Assembly: GCA_028290305.1 (NCBI GenBank)
Contig: JAQGKC010000397.1
Location: 1-39,827 of the forward strand
Origin: Bradyrhizobium sp.
Lineage (GTDB): Bacteria; Pseudomonadota; Alphaproteobacteria; Rhizobiales; Xanthobacteraceae
Direction of reading: 5' to 3'
DNA length: 39,827 nt
Each line of letters opens with the position of its first letter. Position 1 is the first letter of the stretch. The translations under genes were made by a program, and so were the position numbers. Shown here one piece after another: positions 6,492-14,823 of the stretch. Below the pieces are notes generated by a model that was given only the letters and a program-made list of their open reading frames with translations, ran no database searches and was not told the DNA's origin.

Positions 6492-6797
6492 TCAAGTGGA
6501 ACGCACGGCGCTCGCAGTGTCGTAGTCTACGGCGAATCGTAGCTCTCGAAGCGGCCGTACGCGCTTGATGGCTTCTTCATAGAGCGCGTGTGCTTTGTAG
6601 GCCGCAAGTGCTGTTTCATCATTGAATTCGCCATAGACGACGACATCGAGCTTATTCTCAATTTGGTCGGTTTTTGCATTGCGTGCGATTTCGAGTCGGC
6701 GCGCGTGTGGGATCTTGGTGAGGAGCGCGAGGCCATCGATAACACGTGCGATGTCGGCCTCATTTTTGGCGCTGAACAGAACGATGTGACGAATCAT
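6492..6797 (-). CDS. Dabb (stress-responsive alpha/beta barrel) protein
   Basis: The product has 101 residues starting MIRHIVLFSAKNEADIARVI. A Dabb domain (dimeric alpha-beta barrel) spans about residues 1-97. It shows the typical 'iRHivlf' first strand, then LTKIPHARRLEIARNAKTD, DVVVYGEFNDETALAAYKAH and a late PLRELRFAVDYD strand. Related proteins include plant stress proteins and small cyclases such as olivetolic acid cyclase. The bacterial members are mostly of unknown role. I chose the ATG at 6797 because GGGA lies 8 bases upstream and the family begins here. It is the best-preserved gene in a decayed region and stands alone. Confidence 0.85.
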   Translation of the reverse strand: MIRHIVLFSAKNEADIARVIDGLALLTKIPHARRLEIARNAKTDQIENKLDVVVYGEFNDETALAAYKAHALYEEAIKRVRPLRELRFAVDYDTASAVRST

Positions 6798-7241
6798 AAT
6801 TTCCCAGAAACTGAGATGTGATGGACCGATATTGTGGCATTGCGTCATGGCAACCTGCGCCGGCGAGCCCATTTCACTTCGGCCTCACCAGCTATGTGAT
6901 GAGCGCACCGAACAACAATTCGATTTCAGCGATCGGTGTTACTTGCACGAACAGGGTCAGGATTCCGCCGCCTGTCGTTGCGCACGTAGCAACCATGGCG
7001 GAGTTACATCAGGACAACCGGTACGGTCGGTTCAGCAAAAAGGCTGACTGGCATACGTCCGATGAGCGTCCGGGAATTCGTGCAGAAGAATGCACATGCG
7101 TTCGCACCGGCCGTGCATTCGAGCGCGGCGGAATAAGCATGGCACTCGTAGAGAGGGGGCCGGCTTTGCAAAGGGGCGTTGTCACGGGGGTACGCAGCCA
7201 CCGATAGAGGAAAGCCGCAGTAGCGGTGCGTTGCAATACTG
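6798..7241. other. gene-free stretch
   Basis: No supportable gene was found. The frames on both strands overlap and lack domains or good start signals. A decayed gene cannot be excluded. Confidence 0.4.
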
Positions 7242-7423
7242 CAGCATGACGACGGGCATTTCTCCTTTGCAGAAGAATACTCCTACACCTCGGAATACGA
7301 AGGCAAGATCATTACTCAAGGATGGCAGCAACTTCCGCCGAAGGCATTTTCGATAGCGCAGAGACAGCCGAGGCAGAAGGTCAGTCAGCTCTCTTTCAAA
7401 GGCACAAACGCCAGCAACGATAA
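7242..7423 (+). pseudogene. decayed small hypothetical gene
   Basis: One frame reads QHDDGHFSFAEEYSYTSEY and EGKIITQGWQQLPP without a start codon; ATA-CTG stands where an ATG is expected. After a one-base shift near 7340 the next frame continues EGIFDSAETAEAEGQSALFQ and RHKRQQR, then stops. The acidic, aromatic sequence on both sides of the shift looks coding and joins smoothly. It resembles small Bradyrhizobium hypotheticals I recall, but this is not confirmed. Its 3' end overlaps, convergently, the next remnant. Confidence 0.4.
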
Positions 7424-7544
7424 GGAGCAGCAGGCGTTTCCGGCGGCTCGCCGGGCCCGACGGTGGGCTCTCTGCCTCAAGGGCTTTGCGCTCACAGCCG
7501 CGCAAAGAGACCAGCTTGCGATAGCGGACTGAAGTAATCTGCAT
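7396..7544 (-). pseudogene. decayed small hypothetical gene (MQITSVRY type)
   Basis: From the ATG at 7544 the frame reads MQITSVRYRKLVSLRGCERK and ALEAE. After a shift the reading PTVGPGEPPETPAAP runs to a stop at 7396. The start fits a small family recalled as 'MQIkSvRYqrLvSl..fEne.veAea.VeeGe.Pe', in which the segment after the shift would be an acidic strand and helix. The rest of the protein is scrambled. Confidence is low because the fragment is short. Confidence 0.35.
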
Positions 7545-7710
7545 CGGTCTTTCCTGCGGTTTATGGATGTCCGTAAAATGACGTTGGCCCACGTTTTCGA
7601 GGGCCTGCCAGCCAGCGGAAGAGGCGGCGGCGTGTTAGACAATACGGCCGGGTCTCCACCCGCTTCGTGCGGATTGCCTGCCCGCGTTAGATCGGAAAGA
7701 TGAGTAATTT

Positions 7711-7765
7711 CAGTGGCGCCGGGAGATTTTAAGTCCCTTGCGTCTACCAGTTCCGCCACGTCCGC
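7711..7765 (-). other. tRNA-Leu(UAA) 5' half, truncated
   Basis: On the minus strand from 7765 the sequence reads GCGGACGTGGCGGAACTGGT, then AGACGCAAGGGACTTAAAAT. This is a tRNA-Leu 5' acceptor strand, a D-arm and an anticodon loop CTTAAAA (anticodon TAA). The likeness ends soon after the anticodon arm, around 7711. No T-arm or matching acceptor 3' strand follows. It marks the boundary between the scrambled region on the left and the orderly chromosome on the right. Confidence 0.75.
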
Positions 7766-8025
7766 TTTGGTTGCCAGATCAGATACTTAGCCCGTTTTCC
7801 GGCCAAGTGGAATTGATATGGTTTACAGCAACATGGCTTTCCATAATGGAGTGCGCGTTGCAAGGCAAAGCCTCAATGCCGACACCTGGCTCTCCTTTAA
7901 TGGTGTGCGCGTATTCTGATCGCAAAACCGGTCTCCACCCACGGATCACGTCCGAAGGCATGCTTTTGCGGAATACGCGCCAGTGCTTTACGCAACCTCA
8001 AGGGTTGTCCGCTTATGAAGGTCCC

Positions 8026-8472
8026 ATGATCGTTCGCATTTCTCAACCGATGCTGCGCGCCACCGCCGCGATGGCGTTGCTCGTGCTCGGTATTGGGCTC
8101 TCCGGCTGCGCGGAAATTGGCGACAGCTCTATCTCCAGTGCATTCGCTGACCCCGCCAAGTACGATTACTACGACTGCAAGCTATTGGAGGGCGAGCGCA
8201 AGAGTCTCACCAGCCGCGCGGCGGAATTGCAGGGCCTGATGGCGAAGGCCGAAACCGGCGTCGCCGGTCCTGTCGTGGCCGAGCTCGCCTATCGCAACGA
8301 CTATATTGCCATCCGTGGTCAGGCCAGATTTGCCGAGGAAGCCTGGCGACGCAACAAATGCCAGGAAACTCCACCGGCCGCAGCCGCCGCCGCGCCCGCG
8401 GCATCGGCCGCGCCTCCCGCAAATGCCAAGGGTGGACGTTCATCCCGGCGATCCGGCAACGCGGTGGATTAA
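8026..8472 (+). CDS. lipoprotein of unknown function
   Basis: The 148-residue product has a type II signal peptide: MIVRISQPMLRATAAMALLV, then a lipobox LSGC with C28 as the lipidated cysteine. The mature part starts AEIGDSSISSAFADPAKYDY, has a cysteine (C51 region) and a helical segment LEGERKSLTSRAAELQGLMA. It ends with an alanine/proline-rich linker and a basic tail. The conserved Bradyrhizobium form is recalled as 'outer-membrane lipoprotein, unknown'. I chose the ATG at 8026 because TGAAGG precedes it and the signal peptide begins there. It is the first intact gene to the right of the tRNA-Leu fragment. Confidence 0.85.
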   Translation: MIVRISQPMLRATAAMALLVLGIGLSGCAEIGDSSISSAFADPAKYDYYDCKLLEGERKSLTSRAAELQGLMAKAETGVAGPVVAELAYRNDYIAIRGQARFAEEAWRRNKCQETPPAAAAAAPAASAAPPANAKGGRSSRRSGNAVD

Positions 8473-8508
8473 CGAAAACGGTGAACCGGCGCTCAGGGCC
8501 AGGCCGTC

Positions 8509-9723
8509 TCACGCGCGCCAATCGTAAATCCAGTTCTGCCGCGCGAGCATGCGGTTCGCGCCCATCGCCTTGATCGCAAGGTCGCGTGCAAAGGCCGCAG
8601 GGCCGGTGAGATGATAGATCCGCGCCGCCTGCCGCGCGGCGCGCTGAACACGCATCACGCGCGAACGGCGCAGTCGCGCGTAGCGTTGCATTGCGGCTGA
8701 CATCGCAGCCGACATGGTCGGGCCGCCTTCGTTTTGGGATTCGCCAAGGCATTTTGCCAGTATCGCCGCATCCTCGATGGCCATCCCCGCGCCTTGCGCA
8801 GCGAACGGCAGCATCGCGTGCGCGGCGTCTCCGAGCAACGCGATCACACCGTCAGTCCATTCACCGCCCTCGGGGACGGTGAACAGCGCCCATTTCCGCC
8901 AGTCATCGACGGCGCCGATCATCATCCGCGCGGGTGCAGGCCATTGCGATGAGGCGAACGCGCTCTTGATCTCGATTACATCGCCGGGCGCACTCCAGCC
9001 CGGCCTGTTCCACGTTCCCGGTACGACGGCGACAACGTTGATCTGGCGCGCGCCGGAGATTGGATAGGCGACCAGATGTGCGTTCGGTCCCATCCAGAGC
9101 TGGACACGGCGCGAGGTATATTCGCGTGGCAACTGGGTGGCGTCAAACGTGCCGCGCCAGGCGATCAGCCCGGAGAATTGCGGCTGCAGCTCCGGAAACA
9201 GGTGATTGCGGACTGTGGACCAGATTCCATCGGCGCCGACCAGCGCCAGCGCCACCTCCTGCTGGCGCGTCATGCCGCTGCGCTGGACTACCGTCAGTCC
9301 CTTGGCATGAGTGACGGCGTCCTCGAACTGGCAGCCAAGCCGCAACTCGATGTCGGGATTGTCGTTGACATGGGCTTGCAGCGCCGCTTGCAGATCGGCC
9401 CGGTGCACCACCCAATAGGGCGCGCCGGCGCGAGACGCGGCGGCTTCACCGAGCGGCAGGCGGGCTATTTCGCAGCCAGCGCGCGCGCTCATGATGCTGA
9501 TGGCGTCAGGCGTGACGGCACGCGCCGCAAGCCGCGGCTGCAAGCCCAGTTCGATCAGCACGCGGCTGGCATTGGGCGAGAGCTGCAGGCCGGCGCCGGC
9601 TTCCTCGAGCCGTTCTGCCTTCTCGAGAATCACGACGCGAAAGCCTTGTCCCGCCAGCGCCAGCGACGCCGTCAATCCTCCGATCCCGGCGCCTGCGACG
9701 AAGATCGTGCGTGAAGCGGCCAC
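8509..9723 (-). CDS. FAD-dependent monooxygenase (class A, salicylate-hydroxylase-like)
   Basis: The 404-residue protein has the three flavoprotein hydroxylase signatures. An N-terminal Rossmann GAGIGG (11-16) with E34 binds the FAD ribose. A central GADGIWSTVRN (near 160) is the DG motif. GDAAHAMLPFAAQGAGMAIE (near 295) is the GD motif that closes the flavin site. These NAD(P)H-using enzymes hydroxylate aromatic rings, and the overall sequence is nearest to salicylate or 3-hydroxybenzoate hydroxylases. The substrate cannot be told from sequence. It follows the CHCC zinc-finger gene by 7 bases and is probably co-transcribed with it. The length is normal for the family. Confidence 0.9.
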   Translation of the reverse strand: MAASRTIFVAGAGIGGLTASLALAGQGFRVVILEKAERLEEAGAGLQLSPNASRVLIELGLQPRLAARAVTPDAISIMSARAGCEIARLPLGEAAASRAGAPYWVVHRADLQAALQAHVNDNPDIELRLGCQFEDAVTHAKGLTVVQRSGMTRQQEVALALVGADGIWSTVRNHLFPELQPQFSGLIAWRGTFDATQLPREYTSRRVQLWMGPNAHLVAYPISGARQINVVAVVPGTWNRPGWSAPGDVIEIKSAFASSQWPAPARMMIGAVDDWRKWALFTVPEGGEWTDGVIALLGDAAHAMLPFAAQGAGMAIEDAAILAKCLGESQNEGGPTMSAAMSAAMQRYARLRRSRVMRVQRAARQAARIYHLTGPAAFARDLAIKAMGANRMLARQNWIYDWRA

Positions 9724-9730
9724 CGGCCGC

Positions 9731-9976
9731 TCAGGCGACCTTGTCTTTCAGCACGCATTCCGGCGGCCGCGCTTCGCCGGCGGCGAGGTCGGCGGCATAG
9801 CGATACAGGGTCGAGCAGTAGGGGCAGATGATCTCGTCGTCGTTGCCGAGATCGAGGAAAACATGCGGGTGATCGAAAGGCGGATTGGCGCCCACGCACA
9901 TGAACTCCTGCGAGCCGATTTCAATCACCGAAACGCCGGCATCATTGTGAAAGTGCGGAACGACATGGTCGGACAT
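9731..9976 (-). CDS. CHCC zinc-finger domain protein
   Basis: The 81-residue protein starts MSDHVVPHFHNDAGVSVIEI. A zf-CHCC domain covers about 15-60: C27, H36 or H38, and the pair C51-P-Y-C54. The same zinc site occurs in the mitochondrial complex I subunit NDUFS6, and in alphaproteobacteria small stand-alone forms are widespread. I chose the ATG at 9976, since the family starts at MSDH; the longer reading has no support. It is the first gene of a two-gene unit with the monooxygenase downstream. Its role in this organism is unknown. Confidence 0.85.
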   Translation of the reverse strand: MSDHVVPHFHNDAGVSVIEIGSQEFMCVGANPPFDHPHVFLDLGNDDEIICPYCSTLYRYAADLAAGEARPPECVLKDKVA

Positions 9977-10210
9977 AGTATTCACCTTGGGTAGCAATGG
10001 AGGCGGACGCAATCAACAACACGCAGCAGGGTTGAAAATGCCGCGCACCATACTGACCGGTGCAGTTGATTCCTAGGCCTCGACCGTTCATTTGCTGATG
10101 CAAATTCGACACAATATTGTCGTCCCAGAGAAGCCCTTCTTTCGTCGGGGACGTTGTGTCTTAAAAGCGGCACACCATTTTAAGGAAGCGAAAACATCGG
10201 GGTTTTCCGC

Positions 10211-11362
10211 GTGAAGCGATTGCGGCTGGATTCAGCGTTGACTGGTATGGCGGTGTGCGCGGTGGCGTGCGCGCTGCTGTGGCCGCATGCACGCGATGCC
10301 GGCGCCATTCTGGCCGCGCAGGACGACCCGGCGGAACTTTCTGACGTTCAACTCAATTCTGCTATGCGGAATAACAAGGCTGTCATCTCAGAGAATATCG
10401 AGGCAGCCCTTGCGGCAAACGACGCCGATCTCGCCAACAGCTTCGTCGATCTTGCGAGCGAAAAAAACATTGTCCTCTCCGACGAGCTTTCGAGGCGGGT
10501 GCATGATGCCGTCACGGAAGAAAATTCCACGTCGCATATTGCAAAACGCTTCGCTTCCGGCCTCATGACCGGAGACGCCGACGATGCCGCGAGCCTGTCG
10601 GGCACCGTCGCCGGCGATCTCTTCGTGTTCGGCGACATCAGGGACGTGGTGCGCGAAGGCAAGCACCTCGCCATGGGTGAGGATACTGACCGGCTGGTGC
10701 TGGGCCTTGCCGCGGCGGGCCTTGCGGTGACGGCGGCGACCTATATCTCCGTCGGCGGCGTGGCGCCGGTGCGTGCCGGCCTCACGCTGGTCAAGGATGC
10801 CCGCAAGGTCGGGCGGTTGGGCGAGGGGCTGACGGAATGGGCCGGCCGCTCCGCGCGTGACCTGGTCGATGTACCGGTGCTGCAGAATGCAGTTCAGTCC
10901 GGTTCGGTGATGCGGCCGGGACAGACCATCACTGCGATCAGGGCCGCCTTCGATGCCGAGAAGGCTGGCGCGCTGGTCCGGCTGGCCAAGGATGTCGGGC
11001 GCGTCGGCGAAAGAGCGGGTGTTCGCGCCGCGCAGGACACGTTGAAAATCGCCGAGAATCCCAAGGACGTCGCTCGCGCCGCACGGCTTGCGGAGTCCAA
11101 GGGCGGGCAAACCCGTGCGATTCTGAAAGTGCTCGGCCGCAGCGCCTTGCTGCTGGCGGCCGGTGCGTTCGATCTCACGCTATGGGTGTTCGGCGCGCTA
11201 TTGGCGCTGTTCGGCTTTTTGTCGTCGATCAAGGCCACCACCGAACGCCTGACCCACTCGTGGCTGCTTCGCAAGAAGGCGCGGCGGTTGCGGAAACAGA
11301 TGGCGGCCGCGGCTTTGGCGTCCGACGTATCTCTGGCGGGCGCCGTCGCCCAAGGCTATTAA
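10211..11362 (+). CDS. conserved membrane protein of unknown function, 383 aa
   Basis: The start is a GTG. An N-terminal hydrophobic segment (MAVCAVACALLWPHA region, about 13-30) may be a signal or membrane anchor. The middle is helical with alternating charged stretches. A hydrophobic region at about 163-190 (LGLAAAGLAVTAATYISVGG) and another at about 311-340 (LLLAAGAFDLTLWVFGALLA) are likely membrane segments, and the C-terminus is basic. No enzyme motif was recognised. It stands 235 bases from the divergent zinc-finger gene and 68 bases before the hydrolase, with which it may be co-transcribed. Confidence 0.7.
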   Translation: MKRLRLDSALTGMAVCAVACALLWPHARDAGAILAAQDDPAELSDVQLNSAMRNNKAVISENIEAALAANDADLANSFVDLASEKNIVLSDELSRRVHDAVTEENSTSHIAKRFASGLMTGDADDAASLSGTVAGDLFVFGDIRDVVREGKHLAMGEDTDRLVLGLAAAGLAVTAATYISVGGVAPVRAGLTLVKDARKVGRLGEGLTEWAGRSARDLVDVPVLQNAVQSGSVMRPGQTITAIRAAFDAEKAGALVRLAKDVGRVGERAGVRAAQDTLKIAENPKDVARAARLAESKGGQTRAILKVLGRSALLLAAGAFDLTLWVFGALLALFGFLSSIKATTERLTHSWLLRKKARRLRKQMAAAALASDVSLAGAVAQGY

Positions 11363-11430
11363 GGCTACTAAGGCTACCAAGGCTAGTTTGCAGCCTTCAA
11401 TCCTAACCCTCTCCCAATATGGAATGACCG

Positions 11431-12183
11431 ATGCCGAGCTTTCACAACGGCGCTGTTGAAATTGCCTATCTCGACGAAGGCGAAGGCGATCCTATCCTGT
11501 TCGTGCATGGTTTTGCGTCGAGCAAGAACGTCAACTGGGTCTATCCGACCTGGGTTTCAGAGCTGAAGAAAAACGGCCGCCGGGCCATCGCGCTCGACAA
11601 TCGCGGCCATGGCGACTCCAGCAAGCTTTATGATGCCGAGCAGTATCATATCGGCACCATGGCCGGCGACGTCTCGGCGCTGATGGATCATTTGAGCATC
11701 GAACGCGCCGACATCATGGGCTATTCGCTCGGCGCGCGGATGACGGCCTGGCTCGCGCAAAGCCAGCCGCAGCGGCTGCGCTCGGCAATCCTTGGCGGCA
11801 TCGGGATGGGCTTGATCGAGGGTGGTGGTCCCGGCGAAAACGTGGCGAAGGCGCTGGAGGCGCCATCACTCGAGGATGTCACCGATCCGGTGGGACGGAC
11901 GTTTCGCGCCTTCGCGGACCAGACCCGCTCCGATCGCCGGGCGCTGGCGGCCTGCCTGCGCGGCTCGCGGCGTCTGATGACGCGGGAGGAAGCCGCAAGC
12001 ATCAAAGTGCCGGTGCTGATCGCGGTGGGCACGCTGGATGAAATCGCGGGCTCAGCCGCCGCACTTGGAAAGATCATTCCCGGGGCAAAGGTGCTCGACA
12101 TTCCCAACCGCGACCACATGCGCGCGGTCGGCGATAAAGTCTACAAGACGGGCGTGCTGGATTTTCTCTCACAGCAAAAATGA
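11431..12183 (+). CDS. alpha/beta hydrolase
   Basis: The 250-residue protein has the complete alpha/beta-hydrolase fold pattern: oxyanion HGF motif (VHGFASS, about 25-31), nucleophile elbow GYSLGA with S99, acid D203 in VGTLDEIAG, and H229 in RDHMRAVG. It lacks the lid expected of lipases and matches the general esterase/haloperoxidase-like group. The substrate is unknown. It is soluble with no signal peptide. Its last 15 bases overlap the end of the convergent membrane-protein gene. Confidence 0.9.
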   Translation: MPSFHNGAVEIAYLDEGEGDPILFVHGFASSKNVNWVYPTWVSELKKNGRRAIALDNRGHGDSSKLYDAEQYHIGTMAGDVSALMDHLSIERADIMGYSLGARMTAWLAQSQPQRLRSAILGGIGMGLIEGGGPGENVAKALEAPSLEDVTDPVGRTFRAFADQTRSDRRALAACLRGSRRLMTREEAASIKVPVLIAVGTLDEIAGSAAALGKIIPGAKVLDIPNRDHMRAVGDKVYKTGVLDFLSQQK

Positions 12184-13488
12184 ATCGTCGGCCGGTTCGT
12201 CGTTGCTGGCGAAGTGCCTGATAGCTGCGATCAGCGCCACCAGGGTTGCGATCCATACCATCCGCGCGCCGTAACGATCATGCGGTCCCGATATCACGCC
12301 GCAAACAAAGGCGTTGCCGAGCAAAGCAAGACTGACCGTCGCGGCGAGCAGCGGGAGATCATCTAGCCGCCGGCGCCGGATGGCGGAAGCGAAGATGGCA
12401 ACGACGGCCAGCATCGAGGCCAGCGCGACCGGAACGTGGATCCGATTGATCGCCGCAAAATTGATGTCCCAGTGCTGTTGACGCGCCGCGCGCATCGGCG
12501 CGAGCTGCGCCGGCAAATAGCGCTCGATGATGCCGTAGGTATGGGGAATCCAGCCATTGGTGCCTTCGCCGGTTGCAACATCGGCGAGTTGCTGCGCGGT
12601 GGCGACGAGGGCGGCCTCGGCCTGCCAGAGCGGATGTTCGGCCAGCGATCGCCGTACGATGAAGCCCATCTCGTCATTCATGCCCTGGAAGCGGCCGAGC
12701 GCGTTGAACATGCTATTACCCCACAGGAATTCGTCGGCGGTGGCCGGCAGTTCGTCGCGATAGGGGCAGAGTTTCAGTTGCTGCTCCGGACAATGGTCCC
12801 GGAGATAACGCGTGACGATGCCATCCTGCAGCATGCGCCCGAATGCAACGCCGTAGCCTCCGGGCGTCCACGCGAATTGTCCGGATAGTGCGAAATTCGC
12901 CGACAACAGCATCGCGGCGCCCGCAACAATTGTCAGGCTGCCCTGCACCAGTCCGGAAGTGGCAATTCGTTTGTGCAGGAAGGGTCGTACCATCCAGCCG
13001 ACGCAACACAGCCCCAAAAGCACTGCAAGCGTTGCACTGTGGGTCGCGGCGGCGAAGGCCGTGAAAGCGAACAGCGAACATTTTTCGACGGTGGAAATCT
13101 TGTCGCCGTGCAGGACGAGAATAAAGAGCGATAACACCGACAGACCGGCAAAGATGTCGGTCAACAACATGCTGGCGAGCCAGGGCAGGGCCGTGGTCAG
13201 GATCAAGGCGATGCTCACCACGGCCAGCCGCGACGGACGCGTGATGCCGAACACGCGCAGCGTCAGTTGCAGGATCCAGAGCGTCGCCAGCGCCTGAATC
13301 CCGAGATTGATCCAGAACCTCGAATCCTCGCCGAAATGAAGGTAGAGACCGAACACGGTAGAACGACTGGGGACCAGGTAACCCTCGTACCACCGCGCCA
13401 GATAGCCGCCGGTGTCATACTGGAGCAGCGGGTATCCGTTCCATATCGCCGGCGCGATCAGCATCAGGGGAATGGCCACCGCCGACAC
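12169..13488 (-). CDS. polytopic inner-membrane protein, unknown
   Basis: The 439-residue protein has about 8-10 hydrophobic segments, including IPLMLIAPAIW, IQALATLWILQLTL, VVSIALILTTALPWLASML and FTAFAAATHSATLAVLLGL. They are separated by polar loops such as QYDTGGYLARWYEGYLVPSR. No transporter or glycosyltransferase signature was identified. The given start is a GTG. In-frame reading continues upstream (INTQILRARGTYSAWAW) to an ATC, where relatives would start, so the real start is uncertain. The gene is convergent with and overlaps the hydrolase gene. Confidence 0.75.
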   Translation of the reverse strand: MSAVAIPLMLIAPAIWNGYPLLQYDTGGYLARWYEGYLVPSRSTVFGLYLHFGEDSRFWINLGIQALATLWILQLTLRVFGITRPSRLAVVSIALILTTALPWLASMLLTDIFAGLSVLSLFILVLHGDKISTVEKCSLFAFTAFAAATHSATLAVLLGLCCVGWMVRPFLHKRIATSGLVQGSLTIVAGAAMLLSANFALSGQFAWTPGGYGVAFGRMLQDGIVTRYLRDHCPEQQLKLCPYRDELPATADEFLWGNSMFNALGRFQGMNDEMGFIVRRSLAEHPLWQAEAALVATAQQLADVATGEGTNGWIPHTYGIIERYLPAQLAPMRAARQQHWDINFAAINRIHVPVALASMLAVVAIFASAIRRRRLDDLPLLAATVSLALLGNAFVCGVISGPHDRYGARMVWIATLVALIAAIRHFASNDEPADDSFLL

Positions 13489-13764
13489 CCAGGCCCAGGC
13501 CGAATAGGTGCCGCGCGCGCGTAAAATCTGCGTATTGATGGTACTTTCCCCCCGTTTCCGGCCAACATGCCCGGATCGAACGCGGATCGGAAATCCGCAA
13601 ATAGTCGGACTTCGGGCCGCTTGATTTCCCGGAATTCCCGACCATTTTGAGGCGACGTTTTCAGGGAAGGCGGATTTCGGCCGGCGTGAAGAAAATGTGC
13701 CGCTTCAACGTTTTAGCGCGCATTCGAAGTCAGGGCTGACATTCGTTTTCGCCGGACGCGCCCT

Positions 13765-13794
13765 GAGACAGCCGTCTGCTCGCTGTGCTATACT
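13765..13794 (+). promoter_or_regulatory. probable sigma-70-type promoter of cysE
   Basis: GAGACA (13765-13770) as -35 and TATACT (13789-13794) as -10 are separated by 18 bases, about 36 bases before the cysE ATG. The rest of the 13489-13829 gap shows nothing else recognisable. Confidence 0.45.
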
Positions 13795-13829
13795 GCGGGT
13801 CGAGATCATCGAATTTGCGAGAGCAGCAC

Positions 13830-14657
13830 ATGGCAATGCATCAGATCAATCCGCAGGGCACGAAACTGGCGACGCTCGATCCGATCTGGGATCGCGTGCG
13901 GACCGAGGCGGAAGACATCGTTCGCCGCGAGCCTGAACTCGCCTCCTTTATCTATTCGACCGTACTGCATCACGAACGGCTGGAAGATTCGGTGGTGCAT
14001 CGCATCGCCGAGCGGCTCGACCACTCGGCGCTGTCGGGCGACTTGATCCGCCAGGCCTATGACGAAGCGCTGCGCGACGATCCCGATCTCGGCAATGCCT
14101 TCCGCGCCGACATGGTAGCGGTGTATGACCGCGATCCCGCGACCTCGCGTTTCATCGATCCGCTGCTCTACTTCAAGGGCTTCCATGCCATCCAGACCCA
14201 CCGTCTGGCGCACTGGCTCTATCAAAAGGGCCGCAAGGATTTCGCGTATTATCTGCAGAGCCGCGCGTCGGCGGTGTTCCAGACCGACATCAATCCCGCA
14301 GCAAAAATTGGCCGCGGCATCTTCCTCGATCACGCTACCGGATTCGTCGTCGGCGAGACCGCTGTGATCGAAGACGATGTCTCGATCCTGCACGACGTCA
14401 CCCTTGGCGGCACCGGCAAGGAGAACGAGGACCGTCATCCCAAAATCCGCCACGGCGTGTTGATCGGAGCGGGCGCGAAAATTCTCGGCAATATCGAGGT
14501 CGGCCATTGTGCCCGCATCGCCGCGGGTTCGGTGGTAGTGAAGCCGGTGCCTCACAACGTGACTGTAGCCGGGGTTCCCGCCAAGATCGTCGGCGAGGCC
14601 GGCTGCGCCGAGCCGTCGCGCACCATGGATCAAATGCTCAACGCGATCGGACTTTGA
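13830..14657 (+). CDS. cysE: serine O-acetyltransferase
   Basis: The enzyme transfers an acetyl group from acetyl-CoA to L-serine, the first committed step of cysteine synthesis. The 275-residue protein has the N-terminal helical domain (1-140) and a C-terminal left-handed parallel beta helix with hexapeptide repeats (from about 155). Key catalytic positions are visible: D153 in TDINPAAKIG, H168 in FLDHATG, and H188 in ILHDVTLGGTG. The last 20 residues form the flexible tail that in other species binds O-acetylserine sulfhydrylase and feedback cysteine. The ATG at 13830 is preferred to the upstream one. It precedes the DUF3126 gene, as I recall from related genomes. Confidence 0.93.
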   Translation: MAMHQINPQGTKLATLDPIWDRVRTEAEDIVRREPELASFIYSTVLHHERLEDSVVHRIAERLDHSALSGDLIRQAYDEALRDDPDLGNAFRADMVAVYDRDPATSRFIDPLLYFKGFHAIQTHRLAHWLYQKGRKDFAYYLQSRASAVFQTDINPAAKIGRGIFLDHATGFVVGETAVIEDDVSILHDVTLGGTGKENEDRHPKIRHGVLIGAGAKILGNIEVGHCARIAAGSVVVKPVPHNVTVAGVPAKIVGEAGCAEPSRTMDQMLNAIGL

Positions 14658-14735
14658 TTTGCAAGCCGCTTGATTTGCAAGCCGCTTGATTTCAAGCAGC
14701 CTGATTTCCGAGCGCTTGATTCCCGGCTGCCTGAA
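14654..14735 (+). repeat. degenerate 15-16 bp tandem repeat, five units
   Basis: Units: TTGATTTGCAAGCCGC (14654 and again 14670, identical), TTGATTTCAAGCAGC (14686), CTGATTTCCGAGCGC (14701), TTGATTCCCGGCTGC (14716), with a partial unit following. The array starts at the cysE stop codon. It lies between cysE and the DUF3126 gene. Confidence 0.75.
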
Positions 14736-14823
14736 TCGCGTGTACGATTTCTGCAAGTTAGGCTGGCCCTTCGCTTGATCTCGTCCTAAAACTCCCGAAA
14801 CCTCAATCGTATTGGAGACTGCC

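Noticed and set aside
6818..7207. 129-codon plus-strand frame
   Set aside because: Amino-acid pattern looks random; no recognisable family.
7711..7765. Group I intron in tRNA-Leu(UAA) as reason for the split
   Set aside because: The known intron site lies inside the anticodon, but here the anticodon loop is intact, and no 3' half follows.
14654..14735. CRISPR array
   Set aside because: Units are directly adjacent with no spacers.
13806..14756. Long minus-strand frame opposite cysE
   Set aside because: Antisense shadow of a clear cysE; no domain.
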